DNA of 64,000 nt from Pseudanabaena biceps (GTDB taxonomy: Bacteria > Cyanobacteriota > Cyanobacteriia > Pseudanabaenales > Pseudanabaenaceae). Positions within the stretch are counted from its first letter, which is position 1. Every line of letters begins with the position of its first letter. Under the pieces are notes generated by a model. It saw nothing but the letters and a program-made list of their open reading frames with translations. It had not been told where the DNA came from and searched no databases. The stretch covers positions 496,001 through 560,000 of the forward strand of contig JAATWA010000001.1 of the NCBI GenBank assembly GCA_013361095.1, in the 5' to 3' direction. Below, piece by piece: positions 26,534 to 34,850 of this stretch. The translations under genes were made by a program, and so were the position numbers.

Positions 26534-28036
26534 TTATGAGTTTTGCAAGTTATGAATAAAAGATTTTACTAAACTCTTGAAAGATTGATTAAGCGATCGC
26601 GCTAATTCGATATGGGTTTCATCAGATTCAATAGGCAGAATTTGGGTCATGTGACCTTGACCAAGTTGCTGAATTACTAAATTAGCCGCTTCTAGTCCTG
26701 TGACATAGGCTTTTTCCTGTGACCAAGAGCCATGATTAGTAATTACCCAATCACCACTCATATATAAATTGGGAAAACTGGTGATACTTCTGAGTAAATA
26801 TTGATAGCTGCCTGGAGCGAAATGGGTAACGGCACGGGGGAGCCTAATCACACTGCTGTCGATGATTTGAGCATTACCAAATTCGGGAATACAGGTGGTC
26901 AGATATTCCTGCACAATCTGAATAATTTCTTGATTATCGAGAGGTAGAAATTGATTAGCATGGTAAAAATCAACTTCGATTACCGATCCTGATGCATCAG
27001 CAAACTCGTCATGGAGCGCATTCAGATCAAAAAATGTCCAGCCCGTAGTTTTGTCAAAACCAAAACAGGCATTGGAGGGGCGAGGAATATTTATTTTGCG
27101 ATCGCACCATAATCTCACGGCTAAAACATCGACCGCGCCTAAATTCATGAGATTACGAAATTCGCGGCGCTTTTGTAAAGCAGGGCTAGTCGTGACAATT
27201 TTCTGAATTCCTGATATGCCCACTGCAAAAATAACGGCATCAGCTTCAAAGCTCTCATCGCCACAGATTACCGCATTCACCTTGCCTGAAACATCAACAG
27301 AGACATCACTCACGCGGCGATCGGTCAAAATCTTGCCACCTAGACCTGTAATGCGATCGCACCAAGGTTTAAAGATCTTTTCGCCCACCGTGCCGCGACA
27401 CCACACCACATCAAAATCTGCTTGGTGCGCCAAGATAAAGTAGTACAACATTCCCAACGCCGCCGCCGCCGAACATTGCTCCCCAGGGGCAAATAGCCCC
27501 ACCAAAAGCATGGGTTCAAAGGATTCTCGATATAGCCGTTCTGAAACACCGTATTGACGAAATAATTCTCGCGCCGTCATGCCGTCATACTGCTTCCAAG
27601 CTTGATCGGAGTTATCAAAATCTACAACTGCATACATCAATGGCAATGCTGATAGGCGATCGCTTAAGGGCAGTCTTTTAAATTTTGTATAAGCTAATGT
27701 GCCGAGGGGTGCAGGTAATCGTGGTAGTTCTTGAAAAATCGGTGATTCGACTTCTAATCCTGCGGGAGAGTATTGAGCCGATCGCGTCCAAGGAGTAAAC
27801 GGATCAAGTTCAAGTTCTTTAACCAAAGAAAAAATATTGCGATAGGGATACCAAAATCCATGAATCCCCGCTTCAACTGATTTCCCGCCTGCGGTTTTCC
27901 ATCCTGAGACTAATCCGCCTGCTTGCGCTCCTGCTTCTAGCAGCGTGACATCATAGCCCTGTTTTGCTAGTTGATATGTGGCTCCTAAACCAGCCCAACC
28001 CGCACCAACTACAACTACTTTTGGATTTCCTGACAT
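26534..28036 (-). CDS. FAD-dependent amine oxidase / carotenoid desaturase-like oxidoreductase
   Basis: 500 residues from the ATG at 28036; an in-frame TTG 11 codons upstream lies in repeat-like sequence. The N-terminal Rossmann motif is VVVGAGWAGLGATYQLAKQG, then EAGAQAGGL. A C-terminal FAD-contacting stretch (NLYMSGDWV) and TGLEAANLV are typical of the phytoene/zeta-carotene desaturase and isomerase family. Substrate is unknown; a carotenoid or other isoprenoid is plausible. It is not a close match to the CrtP, CrtQ or CrtH sequences I remember. Confidence 0.8.
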   Translation of the reverse strand: MSGNPKVVVVGAGWAGLGATYQLAKQGYDVTLLEAGAQAGGLVSGWKTAGGKSVEAGIHGFWYPYRNIFSLVKELELDPFTPWTRSAQYSPAGLEVESPIFQELPRLPAPLGTLAYTKFKRLPLSDRLSALPLMYAVVDFDNSDQAWKQYDGMTARELFRQYGVSERLYRESFEPMLLVGLFAPGEQCSAAAALGMLYYFILAHQADFDVVWCRGTVGEKIFKPWCDRITGLGGKILTDRRVSDVSVDVSGKVNAVICGDESFEADAVIFAVGISGIQKIVTTSPALQKRREFRNLMNLGAVDVLAVRLWCDRKINIPRPSNACFGFDKTTGWTFFDLNALHDEFADASGSVIEVDFYHANQFLPLDNQEIIQIVQEYLTTCIPEFGNAQIIDSSVIRLPRAVTHFAPGSYQYLLRSITSFPNLYMSGDWVITNHGSWSQEKAYVTGLEAANLVIQQLGQGHMTQILPIESDETHIELARSLNQSFKSLVKSFIHNLQNS

Positions 28037-28067
28037 TTGTATTACTCCCTTTTTACCCGATAAACTC

Positions 28068-28110
28068 AAGAATTAGTAGTGTGAGGCGAAGCCCCGCACT
28101 ACTAATTCTT
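28068..28110. repeat. Degraded hairpin upstream of the FAD enzyme
   Basis: 20-bp arms with two mismatches and a GAA loop. The arm AAGAATTAGTAGTG is a variant of the compound-element arms at 11520 and 20178. An upstream TTACTCCCTT supports this origin. Coordinates are good to about 2 bases. Confidence 0.6.
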
Positions 28111-28159
28111 ATAACTTGAGCTTGAGTTTTACATCCCAAGCAAAAATTACTTGCAAAAA

Positions 28160-28206
28160 CAATTTTGGGATTCTCAGCGCCTTTGGCACTGAGAATCCCA
28201 AAATTG
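28160..28206. repeat. Hairpin, 22-bp arms, TTT loop
   Basis: One wobble pair; apex CTCAGCGCC-TTT-GGCACTGAG. Coordinates good to about 2 bases. Confidence 0.75.
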
Positions 28207-28233
28207 AATTGCTCTTGCCGCCAGTACCAACAA

Positions 28234-28268
28234 AAATAGGTCATCCCGCTTGGCGAGATGACCTATTT
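28234..28268 (-). terminator. Likely terminator of the PHP gene
   Basis: About 16-bp arms with one wobble and a short loop, AT-rich at the base (AAATAGGTCATC), overlapping the PHP stop codon. Coordinates good to about 2 bases. Confidence 0.6.
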
Positions 28269-28965
28269 AAAGTCTTTTGCTGATTTTAAATCCATGCGAA
28301 TCAGTTCCACAGGTATGCATTAAGCCATAGATCTCAGCTAATTGACGAATCTCTTCGGTTTGCTTAGGGCTGGGCTTCCAAGGCTCACTGTTGTCGTAAC
28401 CGTAATAGGTCTCCACTCCGTCAATCCCCAAGGCGGCGGCGGCGGGGATCAAGTCTTCAGGCGATCGCCGATAACGGGCAGGGTGGGCTAAGACCGCTAG
28501 ACCGCCAGCCAGATGAATTGCTTTAATTACGCTAATCGCTTGATAGTCTAGCCCTGCGGTAGTTTTGTTTTGCAAATATGGCTGCATCGCCTCATGCACA
28601 GGATTAAAGCTATAACCAAGGATATGTACTTCCGTAAAAATCAAGCTGGCGTTGATTTCAATGCCTGTCCATAATGTGGGCAGTGACTCAGGAGCTTGGG
28701 ATTGATGGGTAACTCGATCTAAGTATTGCCTAGCAATTTTGTATCCCGAAATTGCGTGGTGGTCAGTTATAGCAACATCCGATAAACATAAATCGATCGC
28801 CTGCTGAATTAGGTCAGCGGGCTGCATTTTGCCGTCAGAATGCACTGTGTGTAAATGAAAATTTAGCCTGTGAGGACAACTCATGGCATCAACGCACTCA
28901 AATATTTTTCGCAACCGACTAGTTGCGATCGGCTCTGATATCAATAGCGGAGTTTGGCTTACCAT
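28267..28965 (-). CDS. PHP-domain metal-dependent phosphoesterase
   Basis: 232 residues. The PHP metal-binding motifs are present: FHLHTVHSDGKMQPADLI near residue 36, VAITDHHAISG near 70, AVLAHPARYR near 160, and a terminal TDSHGFK. Stand-alone PHP proteins of this type (YciV-like) hydrolyse nucleotide 3',5'-bisphosphates or short oligonucleotides. Which substrate applies here is not visible. The N-terminal 30 residues are not part of the domain. Confidence 0.82.
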   Translation of the reverse strand: MVSQTPLLISEPIATSRLRKIFECVDAMSCPHRLNFHLHTVHSDGKMQPADLIQQAIDLCLSDVAITDHHAISGYKIARQYLDRVTHQSQAPESLPTLWTGIEINASLIFTEVHILGYSFNPVHEAMQPYLQNKTTAGLDYQAISVIKAIHLAGGLAVLAHPARYRRSPEDLIPAAAALGIDGVETYYGYDNSEPWKPSPKQTEEIRQLAEIYGLMHTCGTDSHGFKISKRL

Positions 28966-29353
28966 GTCAGATCTCTACATAAGCAAATATTTAACAATTT
29001 CTTAGCTTTTTAATCATATTAATCACATTTTTACCCATCTTATGGGTTCACTCATCTCAACTTTAAATTACGAGAAGCGCTCAAACAAATCTTATTCAGC
29101 CTTTTCAAAGTTGGGTAAGTAGTTAGGCACAGTTAAATATAAAACCCCAAAATCTGCACCGCCCGCGTAGCGAGCGGTACAGATTTTAGCTTTGATTTTT
29201 TAATTATGGCGAAGTATTTAAGTAGCTGGGAATAATTAAAGACTAGGATCAAAACCTGTAGCGATGAGCGCCACTGGCTTTACAGGGTTATATTTAACTG
29301 CACTTAACTACTGATAAGCACCAAAACACAAAAACTAGACAAGATAAATATAT
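28966..29353. other. Gene-free spacer holding a large inverted-repeat element
   Basis: Arms of about 30 bases at 29118-29147 and 29284-29313 are complementary with a few mismatches (TTAGGCACAGTTAAATATAA against TTATATTTAACTGCACTTAA). They enclose a degraded GC hairpin (29149-29187) and unrelated sequence. A left-arm relative lies at 43418-43448. No open frame is convincing. Confidence 0.55.
29149..29187. repeat. Degraded GC hairpin
   Basis: 18-base arms with two mismatches and a GTA loop, nested in the larger inverted repeat. Confidence 0.55.
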
Positions 29354-29578
29354 CTAAAGTAATTGGTCGGACTGAACTTGGGCGATTTCATCACCGATTA
29401 AAGTCTGTTCGGGATTTTCGTAATAACTGCTTAGTAGTTCACGAGATTCGATTTTTCCTAAATTTGATTCAGTTTCAGAGGTGAGAGCTACGCATTCACT
29501 TCCAACTACATCAAGCACACGTTCAACGATTTTGCCATTTTTCCCGATTAAGTACTCGACACGTTGATACTGTGACAT
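29354..29578 (-). CDS. DUF2997 family protein
   Basis: 74 residues; the DUF2997 pattern is visible: VEYLIGKNGKIVERVLDVVG, then CVALTSETESNLGKIESREL, cited as ALTSETESNLG. Such proteins are often encoded next to a DUF1257 partner and a ferredoxin in cyanobacteria and plastids, but here it stands alone. Function is unknown. The extension after residue 55 (NPEQTLIGDEIAQVQSDQLL) is specific to this copy. Confidence 0.8.
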   Translation of the reverse strand: MSQYQRVEYLIGKNGKIVERVLDVVGSECVALTSETESNLGKIESRELLSSYYENPEQTLIGDEIAQVQSDQLL

Positions 29579-29761
29579 TAAGCTATTTATTTTTCCTAAC
29601 TATAACAATTAGTTTTATTCTAGCGTTTCTATATCCAAAATTGCACAGTTTAAAGTACGACGATCACCATAAAAAATAGAGAAAGCGCTCTGTACTTCCT
29701 TTATTTTGGGACATTTTGAAGATTTCCCAGAAATCCTAACTGTCGCCAAATATGTTAACTA

Positions 29762-29800
29762 CAAAAGCAAATGCGGCGTTCCGCGCCGCATTTGCTTTTG
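29762..29800. repeat. Perfect hairpin, 17-bp arms
   Basis: 17-bp perfect arms around TTCCG, apex GCGGCG/CGCCGC. It is followed by GTCCTA and GGTGACAGCTA, the reverse complement of the TAGCTGTCACC flank seen near other copies. Confidence 0.75.
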
Positions 29801-29842
29801 CGATTTTATCTGTCCTAGTACAAATGGTGACAGCTACAGTAT

Positions 29843-30169
29843 CTATTTTCCAGTAATACGCTTCTCTGTATTTTGAATCGCTTTTGTGGCGTAAATATTG
29901 TTTGGGCGAATTGCTAACGCACTTTTAAAGTTAGCTAAAGCTGTTTTAAAATCTTTTTTGTCAAAAGCGGCATAACCAGATTTCATAAAAGCATCAAATT
30001 TGATTGCGTTGGCACTCTTAACTGGTGTGCTTTTAACCTTGTCAGCGCTATTTTCTGTTTTGGCGATGAGGTTATCACCAGAGGTCTGAGACTGATAAGT
30101 TTGTGCAGCGAGAGAGACATCACAAAATGTGACGGAACTAAAAAGAGCAAGGATGATTAATTTTTTCAT
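29843..30169 (-). CDS. Secreted TPR-repeat protein
   Basis: 108 residues with a signal peptide (about 1-21, ending in SLAAQT). One TPR-like unit at about 65-105 follows (FMKSGYAAFDKKDFKTALANF, ALAIRPNNIYATKAI). It is a paralogue of the next upstream gene: the same signal peptide start (MKKL) and the same TPR unit. The pair looks like a tandem duplication. Export to the periplasm is expected; function is unknown. Confidence 0.7.
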   Translation of the reverse strand: MKKLIILALFSSVTFCDVSLAAQTYQSQTSGDNLIAKTENSADKVKSTPVKSANAIKFDAFMKSGYAAFDKKDFKTALANFKSALAIRPNNIYATKAIQNTEKRITGK

Positions 30170-30245
30170 AGGAATTTTTTGTTTGGTCTAGGCTATCTTA
30201 TCCCCCATATATTAAAAATCGCACAACATGAAATTATAGTGATCA

Positions 30246-30644
30246 CTACTTAGTAAGATTCTTTTGCGTATTTTCAATGGCTTTAGTTGCGTAAACATCG
30301 TTTGGACGAACTGTTAAGGCACGTTTAAAGTTAATCAATGCAGTATTGTAATCCCCCTTGTTATAAGCGTTGTAAGCGATTCTCATATACTTATCATATT
30401 CATTGGAGGAAGTTCCAGTATATGTAGTTTCTGGAGTCTGTGAGGTATCTGTGGTATACGTTGAACCAGATTCGCGAACTTTTCCGCCTCTACAACCTTT
30501 TCCTCTGCAACCACCGTACCGTCTTTTAGCAATCAAGCTATTAGTCTGTTGTTCAGCAGTTTTTGACTGAATTAGCTGTGCAGCCAGAGAGATGTCGCAA
30601 AATAAGAATGAACTCGCAAGGGTAAAAAGAACTAATTTTTTCAT
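30246..30644 (-). CDS. Secreted TPR-repeat protein with Cys/Gly-rich insert
   Basis: 132 residues. Signal peptide about 1-21 (SLAAQL), then an insert RRYGGCRGKGCRGGK absent from its paralogue 77 bases downstream, then a Ser/Thr-rich linker. One TPR unit ends it (YMRIAYNAYNKGDYNTAL, ALTVRPNDVYATKAI). The two cysteines in a glycine-arginine context suggest a disulfide or metal site, which is inference. Function is unknown. Confidence 0.7.
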   Translation of the reverse strand: MKKLVLFTLASSFLFCDISLAAQLIQSKTAEQQTNSLIAKRRYGGCRGKGCRGGKVRESGSTYTTDTSQTPETTYTGTSSNEYDKYMRIAYNAYNKGDYNTALINFKRALTVRPNDVYATKAIENTQKNLTK

Positions 30645-30727
30645 GATCTATTTTTTGTATTGCACTAGATATTTAACACAAAAAAAGTAGATTTTATTTT
30701 TTTAATTATCACATCTATTTCTGCTTT

Positions 30728-31777
30728 TTATCGATCTAGTTTTAAAGCTTTGCTTGCTGATATACCATCGGTGGCAGTGCCAAAATACCAGAGAGATGCA
30801 GCGGCTTCGGCACGAGTTACGGGCTTTTGGGGTTGCAGTAAAGTTGTGAACCCAAAACTGCGGCGAATATTAGAAAGATCGCGTAGTTGGGCATCGGCAA
30901 AAATAGCACTTAAGGCATTTTCACTAACGCGATCGCTATCTTGAAATCCCCATGCTTGGCGAATATTGTCTAAGGTAGCTCTGGGTAAAGGTTGCCGCAA
31001 ATCGAGGGGAATTTTCCATTGCACTAACTCTTCACGGGACAGGGGATCATTGGGGGAAAAGCGATCGCTACTGCTATTAATTAAGCCTGCATTGGCTAAG
31101 CCCTGAATAATTGCAAAGTCGGGATGAGTTTTAGGAACATCGACAAAGCTGGGATTATCGGTCGGTTGGGCAAGCCGAATTTGGCGACTGGGTTGATTTT
31201 TATAGAGGCGATTATTTGTTTCTAGGAGCCATCGGGCATATTCACGACGAGCTACCAGAATATTGGGTTTAAATTCCTGTCCAGTTTTTGGAGCAATTGT
31301 GCCTAGTTGATTGAGGTCTTTAATCCAGTCTCTCAGGGGGGCAGGAGCGGTATTTAGATCGCTAAATGTAATAACTGGAGAAGCGGAATCACTAAAATCT
31401 ATGTAAAAAAGCGATTTTAGTGATTCTGCTTTTGGCTCAGAGGTTATGAATTTCTCTGCTTTTAAAGATGCTAAAGCGATCGCTTGCATCTGTGGGATCA
31501 AGCGATCGCTATTTTTATTGCTCCCTGTGGAGATAGTGGGGCTAGCAGGGGGAGTTATAAATGCTTGAGGTTGAGTTTTAGGATTAGCGATTGCCTCTGT
31601 ATCAGATGAATTTATGGGCGGACTGGCTGGGGCGATCGCGCTTTCTAACGAGCTACCAAGATTCGAGCCTTGGCAAGACGTGGAAATCGCCCCCACTAAA
31701 GCGCATAGTAATCCTGTGGTTATGATTCTGGACAGTTTTCTTAATTTAGTTTTTTTAATTTTCATAGCCCTACTCAA
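30728..31777 (-). CDS. SLH-domain lipoprotein-like protein
   Basis: 349 residues. A basic N terminus and hydrophobic helix end in ISTSCQGS, a plausible lipobox, so a lipid-anchored exported protein is likely. A Pro/Ser-rich linker follows. S-layer homology-type segments include FVDVPKTHPDFAIIQGLANAG with FSPNDPLSREELVQW, cited as DVPKTHPDFAIIQGL. The gene overlaps the upstream antiporter by 4 bases (31774-31777), so coupled translation is expected. Confidence 0.75.
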   Translation of the reverse strand: MSRAMKIKKTKLRKLSRIITTGLLCALVGAISTSCQGSNLGSSLESAIAPASPPINSSDTEAIANPKTQPQAFITPPASPTISTGSNKNSDRLIPQMQAIALASLKAEKFITSEPKAESLKSLFYIDFSDSASPVITFSDLNTAPAPLRDWIKDLNQLGTIAPKTGQEFKPNILVARREYARWLLETNNRLYKNQPSRQIRLAQPTDNPSFVDVPKTHPDFAIIQGLANAGLINSSSDRFSPNDPLSREELVQWKIPLDLRQPLPRATLDNIRQAWGFQDSDRVSENALSAIFADAQLRDLSNIRRSFGFTTLLQPQKPVTRAEAAASLWYFGTATDGISASKALKLDR

Positions 31778-33567
31778 GACGCATTGCCGTCAAGCTCCAC
31801 CAGATTTACTGGCAATGCTGGCGCGATCGCTAAGGGTAAAACATAAGCAATATCGGCACGGAAGTTAGCATAGCGGCTGCGGCGTACTCCCATAATTTCT
31901 GCCTGAATAGCGACATTATCTTCACCAAGACTCAAGAGTAAATGAGTCGTTAACTCTAAGCTTGCCTCAAAGGTAGGATGCACTACTTCTTTTGCGCCTA
32001 ATTGGTAAAGCGTATCAATATCGGCATCCTTTTCGGCTCTTGCCACAATGTCAATCGCTGGCGCGATCGCGATCGCTCTTTGGACAGCCAAGCGAGTTGC
32101 GATCGGATCAGAAATGGCTATCAGCATGGATCGAGCATGGTCAATTTCGGCTTTTTCCAACACAAAAGGACTAGAGCAATTGCCATAGAGGTATGGGATA
32201 TTTTGCGATCGTAACATCTGGACTTTAGACTCGGCATCTTCAATAACCAGAACCGAATAGCCCTTAGATTGCAGCAGCGCCACGATCCCTTGTCCGATCC
32301 TTCCATAGCCACAGACTACGACATGATCATGAAGTTCGGCATTTGCCGACATATCTTGAGGCATATCTAACTTGTTCATCCAAGCTTGCAGGAATGGCAC
32401 TTTTTCTAGTATTTCTAAAATTTTAGGTGTGGCTTTGAGCAGGAAGGGCGTAATCATCAAAGTTACAGCGGTTGTGCCTAAAATCAACAGGTAAACTCGA
32501 CGAGAAACCAACCCCAATTTTTGTCCTTCGCTAGCCAGAACAAAAGAAAATTCACCAATCTGGGCTAGTCCTAAACCTGCAAAAATGGCAACGCGCAGAG
32601 GATAGCGGAAAAGGCTCACCAATGGCACCACAATCAAAAACTTGCCGAGCATCACGATCGCGACCAAGCTGAGAATTAGCTCCCAATTTTGAATTAAAAA
32701 TACGGGATCAATCAGCATTCCGATCGCTGCGAAGAATAAAGTGGCAAATACATCGCGCAAAGGTTCTACATAGGTAAGCGCTTGGTCAGCATATTCCACC
32801 TCGGATATCATCAGCCCTGCCACAAACGCACCCATCTCGATCGACAAGCCTAGTTGCTCCGTCAATAGAGCGATCCCCAGACATAGCACAATCACACTCA
32901 GTAAAAATAATTCGCGGCTCTCGGTACTCGCCACCCATCGCAAAAAGGGCGGGATCACCCAGATTCCCGCTGCGATCGCCATCCCTGCAAACAAGGCAGT
33001 CACAGACAAAGCCTTAATTACTTCAATGCCCACAGATTCAGGATGATCTAAGGCTGGCAACACCGCTAACATCAAGCCTAGAGCCAGATCCTGAATTATT
33101 AGCATCCCCAAGGTTACTTGTCCCTGTGCAGACTCAGTAGCGTTAGTTTCCATCAAACTGCGGAGTACTACTGCCGTTGACGATAGCGACAAAATACTAC
33201 CGAGGAAAATCCCCTGCGTCGGGGTCTCCACCCATCCCACCAGTACTGACACCGCCGTGGTTAGGGCGATCGTCATTAAAACTTGCAAAGTGCCGCCACC
33301 AAGGGCGATCGCTTTGACTTTGTTGAGCTGCTTTAAGGAAAACTCAACGCCAAGGGCAAATAGCAAAAACGCAACCCCAAACTGGGCAAGGGTTTCCACC
33401 TGAATTAGCTCTTTAATTAAGCCCAAACCTGTGGGGCCAACCACGATGCCGCCAAAAATATAGCCCAGCAAAACTGGCAGTCGTAAAGCTGCCGCCAGCA
33501 ATCCGCCAAAGGATGCTGCTGCTAAGACCGTTACTAAGTCAACAATTAACCGAAAATCTTCCTGCAC
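31774..33567 (-). CDS. KefB-like cation:proton antiporter with TrkA-N domain
   Basis: 597 residues from the GTG at 33567. The open frame runs on to 33702, but its first codons read through a hairpin repeat (33661-33699) and look non-coding; the protein from (V/M)QEDFRLIVDLVTVL matches relatives. Twelve or so membrane helices of the CPA2 family cover about 5-385, with GYIFGGIVVGPTGLG and AFVAGLMISE. A cytoplasmic RCK/TrkA-N domain starts at VVVCGYGRIGQG. It probably exchanges K+ or Na+ for protons. Confidence 0.88.
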   Translation of the reverse strand: MQEDFRLIVDLVTVLAAASFGGLLAAALRLPVLLGYIFGGIVVGPTGLGLIKELIQVETLAQFGVAFLLFALGVEFSLKQLNKVKAIALGGGTLQVLMTIALTTAVSVLVGWVETPTQGIFLGSILSLSSTAVVLRSLMETNATESAQGQVTLGMLIIQDLALGLMLAVLPALDHPESVGIEVIKALSVTALFAGMAIAAGIWVIPPFLRWVASTESRELFLLSVIVLCLGIALLTEQLGLSIEMGAFVAGLMISEVEYADQALTYVEPLRDVFATLFFAAIGMLIDPVFLIQNWELILSLVAIVMLGKFLIVVPLVSLFRYPLRVAIFAGLGLAQIGEFSFVLASEGQKLGLVSRRVYLLILGTTAVTLMITPFLLKATPKILEILEKVPFLQAWMNKLDMPQDMSANAELHDHVVVCGYGRIGQGIVALLQSKGYSVLVIEDAESKVQMLRSQNIPYLYGNCSSPFVLEKAEIDHARSMLIAISDPIATRLAVQRAIAIAPAIDIVARAEKDADIDTLYQLGAKEVVHPTFEASLELTTHLLLSLGEDNVAIQAEIMGVRRSRYANFRADIAYVLPLAIAPALPVNLVELDGNAS

Positions 33568-33660
33568 AAAAAACCAACTGAAGAAGGTTGCCTCATATAC
33601 TTTAGCTTGGATTTCTCCTATCCAAAAAGTACTACTCTTCGCAATTAAATATAAAAGCCT

Positions 33661-33699
33661 AAAAGCTGTGGCGCACGCGGAGCGTGCGCCACAGCTTTT
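33661..33699. repeat. Perfect hairpin, 18-bp arms, GGA loop
   Basis: 18-bp perfect arms, apex GCGCACGC-GGA-GCGTGCGC. It lies just upstream of the antiporter start and extends its open frame artificially. Confidence 0.85.
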
Positions 33700-33720
33700 C
33701 ACTCTGTTTCTTTATCAAAA

Positions 33721-33761
33721 AGAACCAAAAGAGCATTGCGGCGCAATGCTCTTTTGGTTCT
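33721..33761. repeat. Perfect hairpin, 19-bp arms
   Basis: 19-bp perfect arms around GGC, base AGAACCAAAAG. It ends 5 bases from the stop of the DALR gene and may terminate it. Confidence 0.8.
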
Positions 33762-33765
33762 ATAT

Positions 33766-34569
33766 CTACAAGCTCATCGAGTAGTTAAATTCAGATGGCG
33801 TGATCGCTAGGAGCAATTTTTGGGAAACTCTAATTAGCACTATTCGCCGATAAGCAATATCTGAACTCACCCCAAAAATTTGGCAGTGATCATAAAAATC
33901 GAGAAACAGCTCAGCCAGCGATCGCGCTAATCCCGATCTAACCTTAGAAATGTTTTTTGTATTTAAGCAAGAAAGTTCACAACTTAAATGATCAGCGATC
34001 GCCAAATTATGAAGCAGCAAGCTAATTTCGACAGTTTGTAAGCTTGTCTTCAAGTCAAGCGTGTTATTCGTGGAAAATTCATGTTCTCGCTGAGCTAATC
34101 GAATCAAAGAACAGCATCGCGCATAGACGTATTGCCCAATTAACTCAGAGCTTGAATTTGTATTTTTTACCTCTGCCATAGTCTTGACTCTTTGCCAGCA
34201 GCCGTCAACATTAACAAGATCTTGAATTCGCAAAGTTTCTAAAGCCTGAAAACTTAATCCTAAATATTCATCATTCAATAAGATATTTAGCCAACCTTTA
34301 CCGATCGCCTGAACTTGGTAGTGGGTGACTATTTCTTGATTCTGAGCAATCCAGTTAGCGATCGCCTCAGCAATTTGATTGGGCTGAAAACTTTCTCCAT
34401 TAGCAATTCGATGCTTGATTGCCAAGGCGATCGCTGAGGTGTAGTGCGCGTCATATTTGGGATAGCAAAGCTCTAGGGAAATATCATCTGCATCCAAGGA
34501 AATTTCAAATAATGACCTAATCGCAGCAGCAAGCGATCGACGAATTAACAGTAACCCTGTGTTAACCAT
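33766..34569 (-). CDS. Stand-alone DALR anticodon-binding domain protein
   Basis: 267 residues. The C-terminal half (about 140-267) resembles the arginyl-tRNA synthetase anticodon-binding domain: YVYARCCSLIRLAQ, then LAELFLDFYDHCQIFG and RIVLIRVSQKLLL. The N-terminal part loosely resembles the synthetase Add-1 region (IALAIKHRIANGESFQPNQIAEAIANWI, cited as ANGESFQPNQIAEAI). There is no catalytic Rossmann core with HIGH or KMSK motifs. It may be a tRNA-binding synthetase paralogue; its role is unknown. Confidence 0.75.
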   Translation of the reverse strand: MVNTGLLLIRRSLAAAIRSLFEISLDADDISLELCYPKYDAHYTSAIALAIKHRIANGESFQPNQIAEAIANWIAQNQEIVTHYQVQAIGKGWLNILLNDEYLGLSFQALETLRIQDLVNVDGCWQRVKTMAEVKNTNSSSELIGQYVYARCCSLIRLAQREHEFSTNNTLDLKTSLQTVEISLLLHNLAIADHLSCELSCLNTKNISKVRSGLARSLAELFLDFYDHCQIFGVSSDIAYRRIVLIRVSQKLLLAITPSEFNYSMSL

Positions 34570-34579
34570 GACTTATAAA

Positions 34580-34634
34580 AAACCAATTTTAGGGTTTGCA
34601 GCACCTAAGGTGCTGCAAACCCTAAAATTGGTTT
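34580..34634. repeat. Perfect hairpin, 26-bp arms, TAA loop
   Basis: Near-copy of 1725-1779. Both arms carry matched substitutions (GCACC/GGTGC for GCGCC/GGCGC, TTAGGG/CCCTAA for TTGGGG/CCCCAA), so pairing is intact. Confidence 0.85.
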
Positions 34635-34850
34635 CATAATCAGAATTGCCGATTTCTATCACCTTTGATCTCTTTAGAGCTTTAATGTCGTAATATTATA
34701 GACTTGGCATTAATTGGCATTAACTTGGATACTTATCGGCAGTGCTGTCGAAAGCCTAAAAACAGGTTCCAAAGATTAGGATCAGCAACGCAAAGCGCCG
34801 CTCATGCCACACCCCCATCCCTTGCATATTCAATCTAGGCATATTTAATA

